The translations under genes and the position numbers were made by a program. A DNA stretch of 64,000 bases from FEN-299 sp963727765. GTDB taxonomy: Bacteria; Acidobacteriota; Vicinamibacteria; Vicinamibacterales; Fen-181. Location: positions 248,001 to 312,000 of the forward strand of contig CAVSGZ010000013.1 of NCBI GenBank assembly GCA_963727765.1. Reading direction: 5' to 3'. Below the pieces are notes generated by a model that saw only the letters and a list, made by a program, of their open reading frames with translations, had not been told where the DNA came from and did no database searches. Shown here piece after piece: positions 30,786 through 41,321 of this stretch (position 1 is its first letter; every line of letters starts with the position of its first letter).

Positions 30786-30814
30786 AGATTACTAAACCCA
30801 ATTCCCCGTGTCAA
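30786..30814 (-). promoter_or_regulatory. rRNA operon promoter P1 (distal)
   Basis: TTGACA (30814-30809), a 17-bp spacer, and TAATCT (30791-30786). It lies exactly 100 bp upstream of P2, and the start regions resemble each other, so P1 and P2 probably arose by duplication. Confidence 0.8.
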
Positions 30815-31005
30815 CCCCTTTTCCGCGCGCTGGACAAGAACCCGCGCGGGGCACCGCGGGACGTGCTTCAGGCGGAGACAGGACAGGCTCCCAACGTACC
30901 GGAGCATCTGGCCACCGTCGAGACGGTGGGTCGCGTCCGAGGCAGAAAATCAATATACCCGCGCCGGCCGGAGGAGTCAAACGCGGGCGCGAACCCGCGC
31001 GGTCC

Positions 31006-31040
31006 GGCTTCGGGCTGTCGGCTCTCGGCTTTCGGCCCTG
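31006..31040. repeat. Heptamer tandem array, GGCTNTC family (5 units)
   Basis: GGCTTCG, GGCTGTC, GGCTCTC, GGCTTTC and GGCCCTG follow each other between tyrS and the rRNA promoters. The rest of the 30815-31054 gap has an inverted repeat CCACCGTC/GACGGTGG near 30912 and no gene. Confidence 0.7.
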
Positions 31041-31054
31041 TCAGGCCCAGCGCG

Positions 31055-32335
31055 CTAGCGGCGGATCCGGACCACGTGCCGGTTCCGCTGACCCTTGCGC
31101 AGGATGAACAGCCGCCCATCGATGGCCTGGCCGAGGGTCACGCGTCCGCGCTCGTCGGTCACGCGCGCGTCGTTGAGGTAGATGCCGCCGCCCTTGATCG
31201 CCCGGGCCGCCTCCCCCTTCGAGGCCGCCAGCCCCGACAGCGCAATCAGTTCCGCGATCCCCACGCCAGGCTCCGCAAACCGGCTGGCGTCGACCTCGGT
31301 CGACGGCACGTCGGCAAACACCTCGAGCACCTCGTCGGCCCTGGCCTCCTCCAGGCTCCCGCCGAACAGAATGGCGCTGGCCCGCTCGGCGCGCGCCACC
31401 GCGTCGTCGCCGCGAACCAGCCGCGTCACCTCGCGCGCCAGCTCGCGCTGCGCCGCCCGCTTCTCGGGCGCCGCGTCGAGTTCCGCCGCGAGCGCCGAGA
31501 CCTGGCTCCGCTCGAGGAAGGTGAAGAACTTCAGGTACTTCACCGTGTCGCGGTCGTCGGTGTTGAGCCAGAACTGGTAGAACCTGAAGTCGGAGGTGAG
31601 CTGAGGGTCGAGCCACACGGCCCCCGCCTCGGTCTTCCCGAACTTCACGCCCGACGCGGTCGTCACGAGCGGCATGACCAGGCCGTGCGCCTTGCCGCCC
31701 CTCAGCTTCCTGATCAGATCGGTCCCGGCGACGATGTTCCCCCACTGGTCGCTGCCGCCAAGCTGCAGCGTGCAGCGGTGGCGATCGAACATCACCAGGA
31801 AGTCGTACGCCTGCAGCAGCGCGTAGGTGAACTCGGTGTAGGAGATCCCGTCCTCCGACTCGATCCGCCGCCGCACCGACTCCTTGGCCAGCATGTTGTT
31901 GACGGTGAAGTGCTTCCCGATGTCGCGCAGGAACTCCATCAGGTTGAGCGTCGCCAGCCAGTCGGCGTTGTTGACGATGCGCGCCGGGTTGGACGCGGCG
32001 TCGAAGTCGAGGAACCGCTCGAGCTGGACGCGAATCCCCTTCAGGTTCTCCTCGATCTGCTCGAGGCTCATCAACTGGCGTTCCTGCGTCTTGCCGCTCG
32101 GGTCACCGACCATGCCCGTGCCGCCGCCCGCAATCGCAATCGGACTGTGGCCGAACCGCTGCATGCGCGCGAGCGCCAGGAGCGGCAGCAGCGAGCCGAC
32201 GTGCAGGCTGGCAGCCGTCGGGTCGAAGCCGATATAGCAGGTCACCTTCTCGCGCGCGAGCAGGTCGCGCACGCCCTCGGTGCCCTCGTACACCATGCCC
32301 CGCCACTCAAGTTCCTGGTAGACGTCGGTCGCCAT
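31055..32335 (-). CDS. tyrS: Tyrosine-tRNA ligase
   Basis: A 426-residue class Ic aminoacyl-tRNA synthetase, normal length. The ATP-binding HIGH-equivalent reads HVGS (FDPTAASLHVGSLLPLL), the Tyr pocket contains QAYDFLVMF and GGSDQWGNI, and the KMSKS-equivalent reads KFGKT. An S4 RNA-binding domain ends the protein (KGGGIYLNDARVTD). It is the last gene of the M16-purB-purF-purM-purN-tyrS run, 43 bp after purN. ATG 32335 has GAGGTG just upstream; the longer frame would overlap purN in another frame. Confidence 0.95.
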   Translation of the reverse strand: MATDVYQELEWRGMVYEGTEGVRDLLAREKVTCYIGFDPTAASLHVGSLLPLLALARMQRFGHSPIAIAGGGTGMVGDPSGKTQERQLMSLEQIEENLKGIRVQLERFLDFDAASNPARIVNNADWLATLNLMEFLRDIGKHFTVNNMLAKESVRRRIESEDGISYTEFTYALLQAYDFLVMFDRHRCTLQLGGSDQWGNIVAGTDLIRKLRGGKAHGLVMPLVTTASGVKFGKTEAGAVWLDPQLTSDFRFYQFWLNTDDRDTVKYLKFFTFLERSQVSALAAELDAAPEKRAAQRELAREVTRLVRGDDAVARAERASAILFGGSLEEARADEVLEVFADVPSTEVDASRFAEPGVGIAELIALSGLAASKGEAARAIKGGGIYLNDARVTDERGRVTLGQAIDGRLFILRKGQRNRHVVRIRR

Positions 32336-32378
32336 CACCTCACCAGCCTCCCGTCGTTGGGTCCACGAGCCACTCATT

Positions 32379-32984
32379 CTAGCGCGGCCTGAACCGCCGC
32401 CCCTCGATCGTCCACCCGCCGTCCAGCACCAGCGCGATCGCCTCGGGGTAGAGGAGGTGCTCCTGCTCCAGGATCCGCGCCGCCAGCGTCTCCGCCGTGT
32501 CGTCGTCGAGCACCGGCACGGCCCGCTGGAGGACGATGGGGCCGGCATCGAGGTCTCGGTCCACCAGATGCACCGTGGCCCCGCTGACCTTCGCGCCGTG
32601 GGCCCAGGCCTGGTGCTGGGCGTCGAGCCCGGGGAAGGCGGGCAGCAGCGACGGGTGAATGTTCAGGATCGCGTTCGGAAACGCCCCGACGAACACCGGG
32701 CTCAACAGCCGCATGAAGCCGGCCAGGCAGACCAGCCCGACGCCCCGAGCCTCCAGCGCGGCAACCAGCGCCCGGTCGTACTCCTCGCGGCTCGCGTAGT
32801 CGCGGTGGCTGAGGCATAGCGTCTCGATGCCCGCGCGGCGGGCCCGATCGAGGCCTGCGGCGTCGGCGCGGTTCGAGATCACGACGCCGATGCGCGCGTC
32901 GAGCACACCGGCGGCTATCGCGTCGATGATCGCCTGGAGGTTGCTGCCACGGCCGGAAATGAGAACACCGAGCGTGCGATTCAT
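32379..32984 (-). CDS. purN: Phosphoribosylglycinamide formyltransferase
   Basis: A 201-residue folate-dependent GAR transformylase, step 3 of purine synthesis. It starts MNRTLGVLISGRGSNLQAI (phosphate-binding loop). The catalytic Asn-His-Asp set is seen in NAILNIHPSLLPAFPGLDAQ and in GATVHLVDRDLDAGPIV. It follows purM after 112 bp that hold two repeat arrays, so coupling to purM may be weaker than in other parts of the cluster. Length is normal. Confidence 0.95.
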   Translation of the reverse strand: MNRTLGVLISGRGSNLQAIIDAIAAGVLDARIGVVISNRADAAGLDRARRAGIETLCLSHRDYASREEYDRALVAALEARGVGLVCLAGFMRLLSPVFVGAFPNAILNIHPSLLPAFPGLDAQHQAWAHGAKVSGATVHLVDRDLDAGPIVLQRAVPVLDDDTAETLAARILEQEHLLYPEAIALVLDGGWTIEGRRFRPR

Positions 32985-32987
32985 AGA

Positions 32988-33008
32988 GGGCTCAAGGCTC
33001 AGGGCTCA
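32988..33008. repeat. Heptamer tandem array, GGCTCAR family (3 units)
   Basis: GGGCTCA, AGGCTCA and GGGCTCA stand immediately upstream of purN, between it and the octamer array. This is the clearest copy of the family also present at 3593 and 60238. Confidence 0.65.
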
Positions 33009-33054
33009 GGACCACGACGGGCGCCTCACCGGCCGGCCGCCACTTCGCACGGTC

Positions 33055-33086
33055 GCCCGATCGCAAGATCGCCAAATCGCAAGATG
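33055..33086. repeat. Octamer tandem array, GCNNGATC family (4 units)
   Basis: GCCCGATC, GCAAGATC, GCCAAATC and the closing GCAAGATG end 10 bp from the purM stop. It is almost the same array as at 22220-22251. Confidence 0.7.
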
Positions 33087-33096
33087 CCGCCGCTAT

Positions 33097-34125
33097 TCAC
33101 GCGTAAGTGACGGTCCGCTCGCCCGCAACCATCTCCCCAATGACGCGTGGATCCTCGCCTTGGCTCGCGAGCATCGCGACCACGCGGTCTGCGTCGGCCG
33201 GGCGGCACGCGACGATCAACCCGATCCCCATGTTGAACGAGCGATACATGTCCTCGGCCGGCACCCGGCCCGCCTCCCACAGGAACCTGAACAGCGGCGG
33301 TACCTCCCACGCGCGGCGGTCGATGCGTGCGCCGACGCCGGCCGGGAAGATTCGCGGCAGGTTGTCGGTAATCCCGCCGCCCGTAATGTGCGCCAGGCCG
33401 AGCACGAGACCACGCTCGGCGAGCAGCGGCTCCACGGGCTTCAGGTACGAACGATGGACGGCGAGCAGCGCGTCGCCGACCGTGACGCCGCCCAGCCCTG
33501 GCACGAGCGATTCGACCCGCAGCCCCAGCTGCTCGAAGACGATCCGGCGCGCGAGCGAGTACCCGTTGGTGTGCAGGCCCGTCGACCTCAGGCCGACGAG
33601 CACGTCACCCGGCGCGAGCGCGCGCCCGTCGATGACCGCCGCCCGGTCCACGCCGCCGACGATGAAACCGGCGAGGTCGTACTCGCCCTCGGCGTAGAAG
33701 CCGGGCATCTCGGCCGTCTCGCCGCCGAGCAGCGCGCAGCCGTTGGCGCGGCAGCCGCGCGCGATTCCCGTCACGACCTGCTCGGCGACGTCGGGCGACA
33801 GGCGGCCGGTAGCCAGGTAATCGAGGAAGAACAGCGGCCTGGCGCCTTGGACGAGGATGTCGTTGACGCAGTGGTTGACCAGGTCCTCGCCCACCGTATC
33901 GTGGCGGCCGGCCATGAAGGCGACCTTGAGCTTGGTCCCGACGCCGTCGGCGCTGGCCACCAGCACCGGGTCGTCGAACCAGCCGTCGCCGAGGCGGAAC
34001 AGGCCGCCGAACGAGCCGATCTCCGACAGCACGCCGGGCGTGAACGTCGATCGCGCCAGGCCCTTGATGCGCCTGACGACTTCGGTTCCCGCATCGATGT
34101 CGACGCCGGAGGATTTGTAGTCCAT
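33097..34125 (-). CDS. purM: Phosphoribosylformylglycinamidine cyclo-ligase (AIR synthetase)
   Basis: 342 residues. It opens MDYKSSGVDIDAG (substrate-binding signature of PurM) and contains DGVGTKLKVA, VNDILVQGARPLFFLDY, GGETAEMPG, and GLHTNGYSLAR. It closes the imidazole ring in step 5 of purine synthesis. The start was set at 34125: a longer frame exists but would translate a heptamer repeat (34133-34174) as DPESRIPAPES. purF lies 69 bp upstream. Confidence 0.95.
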   Translation of the reverse strand: MDYKSSGVDIDAGTEVVRRIKGLARSTFTPGVLSEIGSFGGLFRLGDGWFDDPVLVASADGVGTKLKVAFMAGRHDTVGEDLVNHCVNDILVQGARPLFFLDYLATGRLSPDVAEQVVTGIARGCRANGCALLGGETAEMPGFYAEGEYDLAGFIVGGVDRAAVIDGRALAPGDVLVGLRSTGLHTNGYSLARRIVFEQLGLRVESLVPGLGGVTVGDALLAVHRSYLKPVEPLLAERGLVLGLAHITGGGITDNLPRIFPAGVGARIDRRAWEVPPLFRFLWEAGRVPAEDMYRSFNMGIGLIVACRPADADRVVAMLASQGEDPRVIGEMVAGERTVTYA

Positions 34126-34132
34126 AGAGCAG

Positions 34133-34174
34133 GATTCGGGAGCCGGGATTCGGGATTCAGGGTCCAGCAATCGG
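34133..34174. repeat. Heptamer tandem array, GATTCGG family (6 units)
   Basis: GATTCGG, GAGCCGG, GATTCGG, GATTCAG, GGTCCAG and CAATCGG fill most of the purF-purM gap. The unit is the reverse complement of the CGAATCC unit at 2463. Confidence 0.75.
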
Positions 34175-34194
34175 GCAGTCACGCGGCTCCACAG

Positions 34195-35625
<1,431 letters not shown>

Positions 35626-35648
35626 CGAACCTGGTCCCCTGGTTGGCG

Positions 35649-36950
<1,302 letters not shown>

Positions 36951-36969
36951 GAGCACCTCGCTGAATGAC

Positions 36970-38232
36970 TCACTGGCCCAGCCGCAGGCGTTCGGCCGGG
37001 TACTGCCAGCCGTCGAGCGGCCCCAGCACCGTGCCGGCCAGCGCGCCGTCGGAGAACAACCCGGCGGCGACGCGCTCGAGGTCGGCGGCGGTGACGCGTT
37101 CGATCCCCGCCAGCGTCTCGTCGAGGCCGAACTGCCTGTCGAAGTAGATCTCCTGCCGACCGAGCTGCGACATGCGGCTCGCCGTGTTCTCGAGGCCCAG
37201 CATCAGGCTGCCCTTCAGATGGTCCTTGGCGCGCCGAAGCTCCGCCTCCGGCACCGCCGAACGCTTGAGGCCGCGCAGCTCGTCCACGATCAGGTCGATG
37301 ACCTTGTCCACCGAACCGGTGGCGCAGCCCGCGTAGATCGTCAGCAGGCCGGTGTCGCGGTACGCGCTCAGGCCGCTGAAGATCGAGTAGGCCAGGCCGC
37401 GCCGCTCCCGCACGTTCTGGAACAGCCGCGAGCTCATCGACCCGCCGAGCATCGTGTTGAGCACGTAGCCGATGTACCGGTCCTCGTCGCACTGGGCGTG
37501 CGCGGAGGTGCCAAGGCAGATGTGGCTCTGCTCGAGATCCTTGTTCCGGACCATGAACGCCGGCGCGGCGATCGGTCGCCTGTCCTCCACCGGTTCGTCC
37601 GCCGGCGCGACGGCGACGAACGCCCGTTCGACCAGGTCGCGAACCCGCGCGTGCTCCAGGTTGCCCGCTGCCGAAATCACGAAGTTGTCGGGGGTGTAGA
37701 CTCGCCGGAAGTAGTGCCGCAACACGTCCTGGGTGAGCGCCTCCACCGACGCGGGCGTGCCGAGAATCGGCCGCCCCAACGGGTGCCCGTTCCAGAAGCT
37801 CGCGGTGAACAGCTCGTGCACCAGATCGTCGGCGGTGTCCTCGACCATCTTGATCTCTTCGAGGATCACCTTCTTCTCGCGCTCGATGTCGTCGGCGTCC
37901 AAGGCAGGGTGCAGGACGATGTCGGCCAGGATGTCCACCGCGCGGGGCAGGTGCTCGTCGAGGACCTTGATGTAGTAGCCGGCGTACTCCTTGGACGTGA
38001 ACGCGTCGAGCTGGCCGCCAACCGAGTCGATCTCCTGCGCGATGTCCTCGGCGCTGCGCGTCGCCGTGCCCTTGAAGAGCATGTGCTCGACGAAATGGGC
38101 GATGCCGCTCCACTCGGCCGGCTCGTGGCGCGACCCGCGAGTCAGCCAGACGCCGATGCTGACCGAGCGCACCTCGGTCATCGACTCGGTGAGCAGGCGG
38201 AGGCCGTTGTCGAGGACTTCTCGGACAATCAT
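36970..38232 (-). CDS. M16 (pitrilysin) family zinc metallopeptidase
   Basis: 420 residues with the inverted zinc motif HFVEHMLFKGT near residue 50 (HxxEH) and the downstream Glu in EEIKMVEDTADD, so this is the catalytic subunit type, as in mitochondrial processing peptidase-beta or YmxG. No signal peptide is apparent, so a cytoplasmic role is likely. Two M16 halves are visible, the C-terminal one with GGSMSSRLFQNVRERRGLAYS. It heads the purB-purF-purM-purN-tyrS run by position. Natural substrates of bacterial YmxG-type members are poorly known. Confidence 0.9.
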   Translation of the reverse strand: MIVREVLDNGLRLLTESMTEVRSVSIGVWLTRGSRHEPAEWSGIAHFVEHMLFKGTATRSAEDIAQEIDSVGGQLDAFTSKEYAGYYIKVLDEHLPRAVDILADIVLHPALDADDIEREKKVILEEIKMVEDTADDLVHELFTASFWNGHPLGRPILGTPASVEALTQDVLRHYFRRVYTPDNFVISAAGNLEHARVRDLVERAFVAVAPADEPVEDRRPIAAPAFMVRNKDLEQSHICLGTSAHAQCDEDRYIGYVLNTMLGGSMSSRLFQNVRERRGLAYSIFSGLSAYRDTGLLTIYAGCATGSVDKVIDLIVDELRGLKRSAVPEAELRRAKDHLKGSLMLGLENTASRMSQLGRQEIYFDRQFGLDETLAGIERVTAADLERVAAGLFSDGALAGTVLGPLDGWQYPAERLRLGQ

Positions 38233-38376
38233 CTGACGCCGCGGTCCCTTCGCCGCTCCGCACGCTCGACAAGGCACGGTTCCCGCGTCCCGCGCACGTC
38301 GCCGTCCAGTCGGCGTACTATCTGCAAGTAATTGACAGGTAATGAATTACAGCTGAGGGCCACAGGGCATCATAGC

Positions 38377-39507
38377 ATGGCTGGCCCGATCCGGCATAAT
38401 ACCCACGACGAGACTGAAGTGCCCGATCACCAAGCCGATCCGCTGCCCGATATCGCCGGACTCGAACGTGCCGAACTCGAGTCACTGCTTGACGCGCACG
38501 GCATCGAGCCGTACCGAGCCCGCCAGCTCTTCCGCTGGGTATTCAAGCGCGGCGTGACCGATTTCGCGCTGATGACCGACCTGTCCAAGTCGCTCCGCGC
38601 CGGCCTGCCCTCGTTGTTCCGCATCTCGCGTCCGCTCGTCGCCGGATCCGAGCGCTCGGCTGACGGCACGACCAAGCTGCTGCTCGAGCTCGAGGACGGC
38701 CGCAAGATCGAGTCGGTGTACATCCCGGACTCGCCCGGCGACACCTTCTGCATCTCGACACAGGTCGGCTGCGCGATGCAGTGCGCCTTCTGCCTCACCG
38801 GGAAGATGGGGCTCGCGCGGAACCTGACGGCCGGCGAGATCGTCGGCCAGGTTCGCGCCCTCGCCGCCGCCGTCGGCCTGACCGGTTCACGCTTCAACAT
38901 CGTCCTGATGGGAATGGGCGAGCCGCTGCACAACTACGACGAGACGATGAAGGCGCTGCGGATCCTCGGTGACGCCGACGGGTTCGCCGTGCCGCCGCGA
39001 CGGGTGACCGTCTCGACGGTCGGGCTCGTGCCGGCGCTGGACCGCCTGGCGCAGGAGCCCTACATGCCGAACCTCGCCGTGTCGCTCCACGCCACGACCG
39101 AGGCGCAGCGCGATCTCCTCGTTCCCGCCAACCGGAAGTACCGCATCGAGGACATCATCGACGCGTGCCGCCGGTTTCCGGTCCGGCGGCGCGATCGGAT
39201 CACGTTCGAGTACGTGATGCTCTCGGGTGTGAACGATTCGCGCGAGGACGCGCGGAGGCTGGTGAAGCTGCTCGACGGCCTGAGGGCCAAGGTGAACCTG
39301 ATCCCGCTCAACGAGGCCGCCGGCATCCCGTTCTCGCGCCCGTCGGACGAGCGCGTCGACGAGTTCGCCCGCATCCTGGCAGACCGCGGTCTGACCGTGT
39401 CGGTCCGCAAGAGCCGCGGCCGTGACATTCGCGCGGCGTGCGGACAGCTCATTGTGGAGGGAACTCGCAAGTCGGCCGCGCAACGCCTCGCCGACTTGCT
39501 CGCGTAG
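38377..39507 (+). CDS. rlmN: Dual-specificity 23S rRNA/tRNA adenine C2-methyltransferase RlmN
   Basis: A 376-residue radical-SAM enzyme that methylates A2503 of 23S rRNA and A37 of some tRNAs. The cluster motif CAMQCAFC is near residue 140, followed by GEPLHNYDET and STVGLVPALDRL. The methyl-carrying C-terminal Cys is in DIRAACGQL. Start is uncertain: ATG 38377 is used; GTG 38419 would give a product closer to typical length, and CATAAT at 38395 could be a -10 box for that shorter form. It is divergent from the M16 gene. Confidence 0.93.
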   Translation: MAGPIRHNTHDETEVPDHQADPLPDIAGLERAELESLLDAHGIEPYRARQLFRWVFKRGVTDFALMTDLSKSLRAGLPSLFRISRPLVAGSERSADGTTKLLLELEDGRKIESVYIPDSPGDTFCISTQVGCAMQCAFCLTGKMGLARNLTAGEIVGQVRALAAAVGLTGSRFNIVLMGMGEPLHNYDETMKALRILGDADGFAVPPRRVTVSTVGLVPALDRLAQEPYMPNLAVSLHATTEAQRDLLVPANRKYRIEDIIDACRRFPVRRRDRITFEYVMLSGVNDSREDARRLVKLLDGLRAKVNLIPLNEAAGIPFSRPSDERVDEFARILADRGLTVSVRKSRGRDIRAACGQLIVEGTRKSAAQRLADLLA

Positions 39508-39525
39508 GCATACGGCTTACGCCTC

Positions 39526-39592
39526 GCGCAGGGCTGAAGCCCTGCGTTATCTGGGTACTCTCTTCAGATAGCGCAGGCCTTCAGGCCTGCGC
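39526..39592. repeat. REP-like palindromic element / bidirectional terminator candidate
   Basis: Two 28-bp arms (39526-39553 and 39565-39592) are near-perfect reverse complements around an 11-bp spacer. Each arm is itself a hairpin (CGCAGGGC-TGAA-GCCCTGCG and GCGCAGGCC-TTCA-GGCCTGCGC types). It sits between the convergent rlmN and mtaB genes, so it can end transcription from both sides. Confidence 0.75.
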
Positions 39593-39600
39593 CTCTCGGC

Positions 39601-40830
39601 TCACGCCACGACTTCGCCGAGCGGAGGATTCGCCGACGTGGGCCGTACGCAAATCCGCTCGTTCCGCGCGTGGCCCGGCGCAATCCGCAGCTTCAGGTAG
39701 TTGTCGGTCAGCGCGAGCGTTCCGTCCTCGATGGTCAGCGCCGGTAACTCCCGCCCGAGCATGCGCTCGTAGAACCGGGCGGTCTTCTCGCGCCCCACCG
39801 TCCGCAGCCGTTCGGCCCGCCGACGAATCTCCGGGGCGGGGACCCGTTCACCCATTCGCGCGGCAGCCGTTCCAGGCCGGCCGGAATACGGAAACACGTG
39901 AACGTGTGTCAGGGGGAGGGCCTCGAGCGCCTGCAACTGCAGGTCGAAGTCGCGCCCGGTCTCGCCAGGAAATCCCGCCATGAGATCCGTGCCGATGGCG
40001 GCGTGGGGCATCCGGTCGCGAACGCGCAGGACGATCTCGCGGTAGCGGTCGGCCGAGTAGGGCCGACGCATCGCGGCCAACATCGCGTCGCTCGCGTGCT
40101 GCAGCGGGAGATGGAGGTGCGGGGCGAAGCGCGGCGAGGCCGCGACCAGATCCACGAGCTCGTCGCTGCAGTCCATCGGTTCGAGCGAGCTGAGGCGGAA
40201 GGTGAGGCCCAGCGACCCGGCCTCGCGGTCGAGCGCCGCGAGCAGATCGATCAGGCCGCGCCGCGGATCGAGGTCCCGGCCGTAGGATCCCAGGTGCACG
40301 CCGGTCAGCCAAACCTGCTTGAACCCAGCCTCGGCCAGTTCCCCCACATCTTCGATCACGAGGTGAATGGGCCGGCTGCGGCCCGGGCCGCGCGTGCTCG
40401 GGACGATGCAGTAGGCGCAGCATTCGTCGCACCCGGTCTGCACCCGGAGGGGATAGGCCGTGCGGCCGCGGTCGCCCGGCCGTAGCGACGGACGACGGGC
40501 GCCAGCTTCACCCGCGTGCCCGGGCGACGCCGCGTCGGCCTGACGCGGCACGATCGTCACGCCAGGCAGCCGGCCGACCTCTTCAGGTCGCCGCTCGGCG
40601 TAGCAGCCGGTGACATGGATCTTCGCCTGCGGGTTGAGTCGAGCCACGCGGCGGATGGCGTTCCGCGCGGCCTGGTCGGCGGCGGCCGTGACCGTGCAGG
40701 TGTTCACGACCACCACGTCGGCGGCCTCGGGCGCCGCGCTGACGCCGCCGTCCTCGATCATCCGGCGCTCGATGCGGCACGAATCGGCCTGGTTGGTGCG
40801 GCAGCCGAACGAGAGGACGGAGTACTTCAT
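39601..40830 (-). CDS. mtaB: tRNA t6A37 methylthiotransferase MtaB
   Basis: A 409-residue radical-SAM methylthiotransferase that converts t6A37 to ms2t6A37 in tRNA. The N-terminal domain has SFGCRTNQAD and NTCTVTAAADQ with auxiliary-cluster Cys residues. The radical-SAM motif reads GCDECCAYCIVPSTRGPGRSRP (C-x3-C-x2-C). A TRAM-like C-terminal region ends the protein. The start ATG overlaps the purE stop as ATGA, so translation is coupled to purE. RimO is excluded because the tail and GCD motif fit MtaB better. Confidence 0.88.
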   Translation of the reverse strand: MKYSVLSFGCRTNQADSCRIERRMIEDGGVSAAPEAADVVVVNTCTVTAAADQAARNAIRRVARLNPQAKIHVTGCYAERRPEEVGRLPGVTIVPRQADAASPGHAGEAGARRPSLRPGDRGRTAYPLRVQTGCDECCAYCIVPSTRGPGRSRPIHLVIEDVGELAEAGFKQVWLTGVHLGSYGRDLDPRRGLIDLLAALDREAGSLGLTFRLSSLEPMDCSDELVDLVAASPRFAPHLHLPLQHASDAMLAAMRRPYSADRYREIVLRVRDRMPHAAIGTDLMAGFPGETGRDFDLQLQALEALPLTHVHVFPYSGRPGTAAARMGERVPAPEIRRRAERLRTVGREKTARFYERMLGRELPALTIEDGTLALTDNYLKLRIAPGHARNERICVRPTSANPPLGEVVA

Positions 40831-41321
40831 CCCCTCATCTTCTCGGCCGCCCGCTCGACCTTCTCCGCCAGCCGCACCTTGTAGCCCTCGAGGCGCGAGG
40901 AGAGCGCGGGATCGCCGACGGCGAGAATCTCGGCCGCCAGCACGGCGGCGTTCACCGCTCCCGGCTTCCCGATCGAGACCGTGGCCACCGGCACGCCGGG
41001 CGGCATCTGCACGGTCGACAGCAGCGCGTCGAGCCCCTTGAGCGCGGACGAGTCGATCGGCACGCCGATCACGGGCCGCGTCGTGTGCGCGGCCACCATG
41101 CCGGCCAGGTGAGCGGCCGCGCCGGCGCCGACGATGAAGACCTTCACGCCGCGCGCGGGGGCCTCGTCGAGCAGCCGCTGCACGCGGGCGGGCGACCGGT
41201 GGGCCGATGCCACCGTCATCTCGCAGGGGATCCCGAATTCCTTCAGCGTGTCGACCGCCGCCTGCATCACCGGCGCGTCGGAGTCGGAACCGATCAGGAT
41301 GAGAATGGAGATGTTGGTCAT
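40827..41321 (-). CDS. purE: N5-carboxyaminoimidazole ribonucleotide mutase
   Basis: 164 residues; class I PurE that moves the carboxyl group to give CAIR. Signature GSDSDAPVMQAAVDTLKEFG at the N terminus with the phosphate-binding Ser-Asp pair, then VASAHRSP with the catalytic His, and GAGAAAHLAGMVAAHTTRPVIGVP. It overlaps both neighbours by ATGA (purD before, mtaB after). Class I enzymes work with PurK, which is not in the window. Confidence 0.94.
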   Translation of the reverse strand: MTNISILILIGSDSDAPVMQAAVDTLKEFGIPCEMTVASAHRSPARVQRLLDEAPARGVKVFIVGAGAAAHLAGMVAAHTTRPVIGVPIDSSALKGLDALLSTVQMPPGVPVATVSIGKPGAVNAAVLAAEILAVGDPALSSRLEGYKVRLAEKVERAAEKMRG

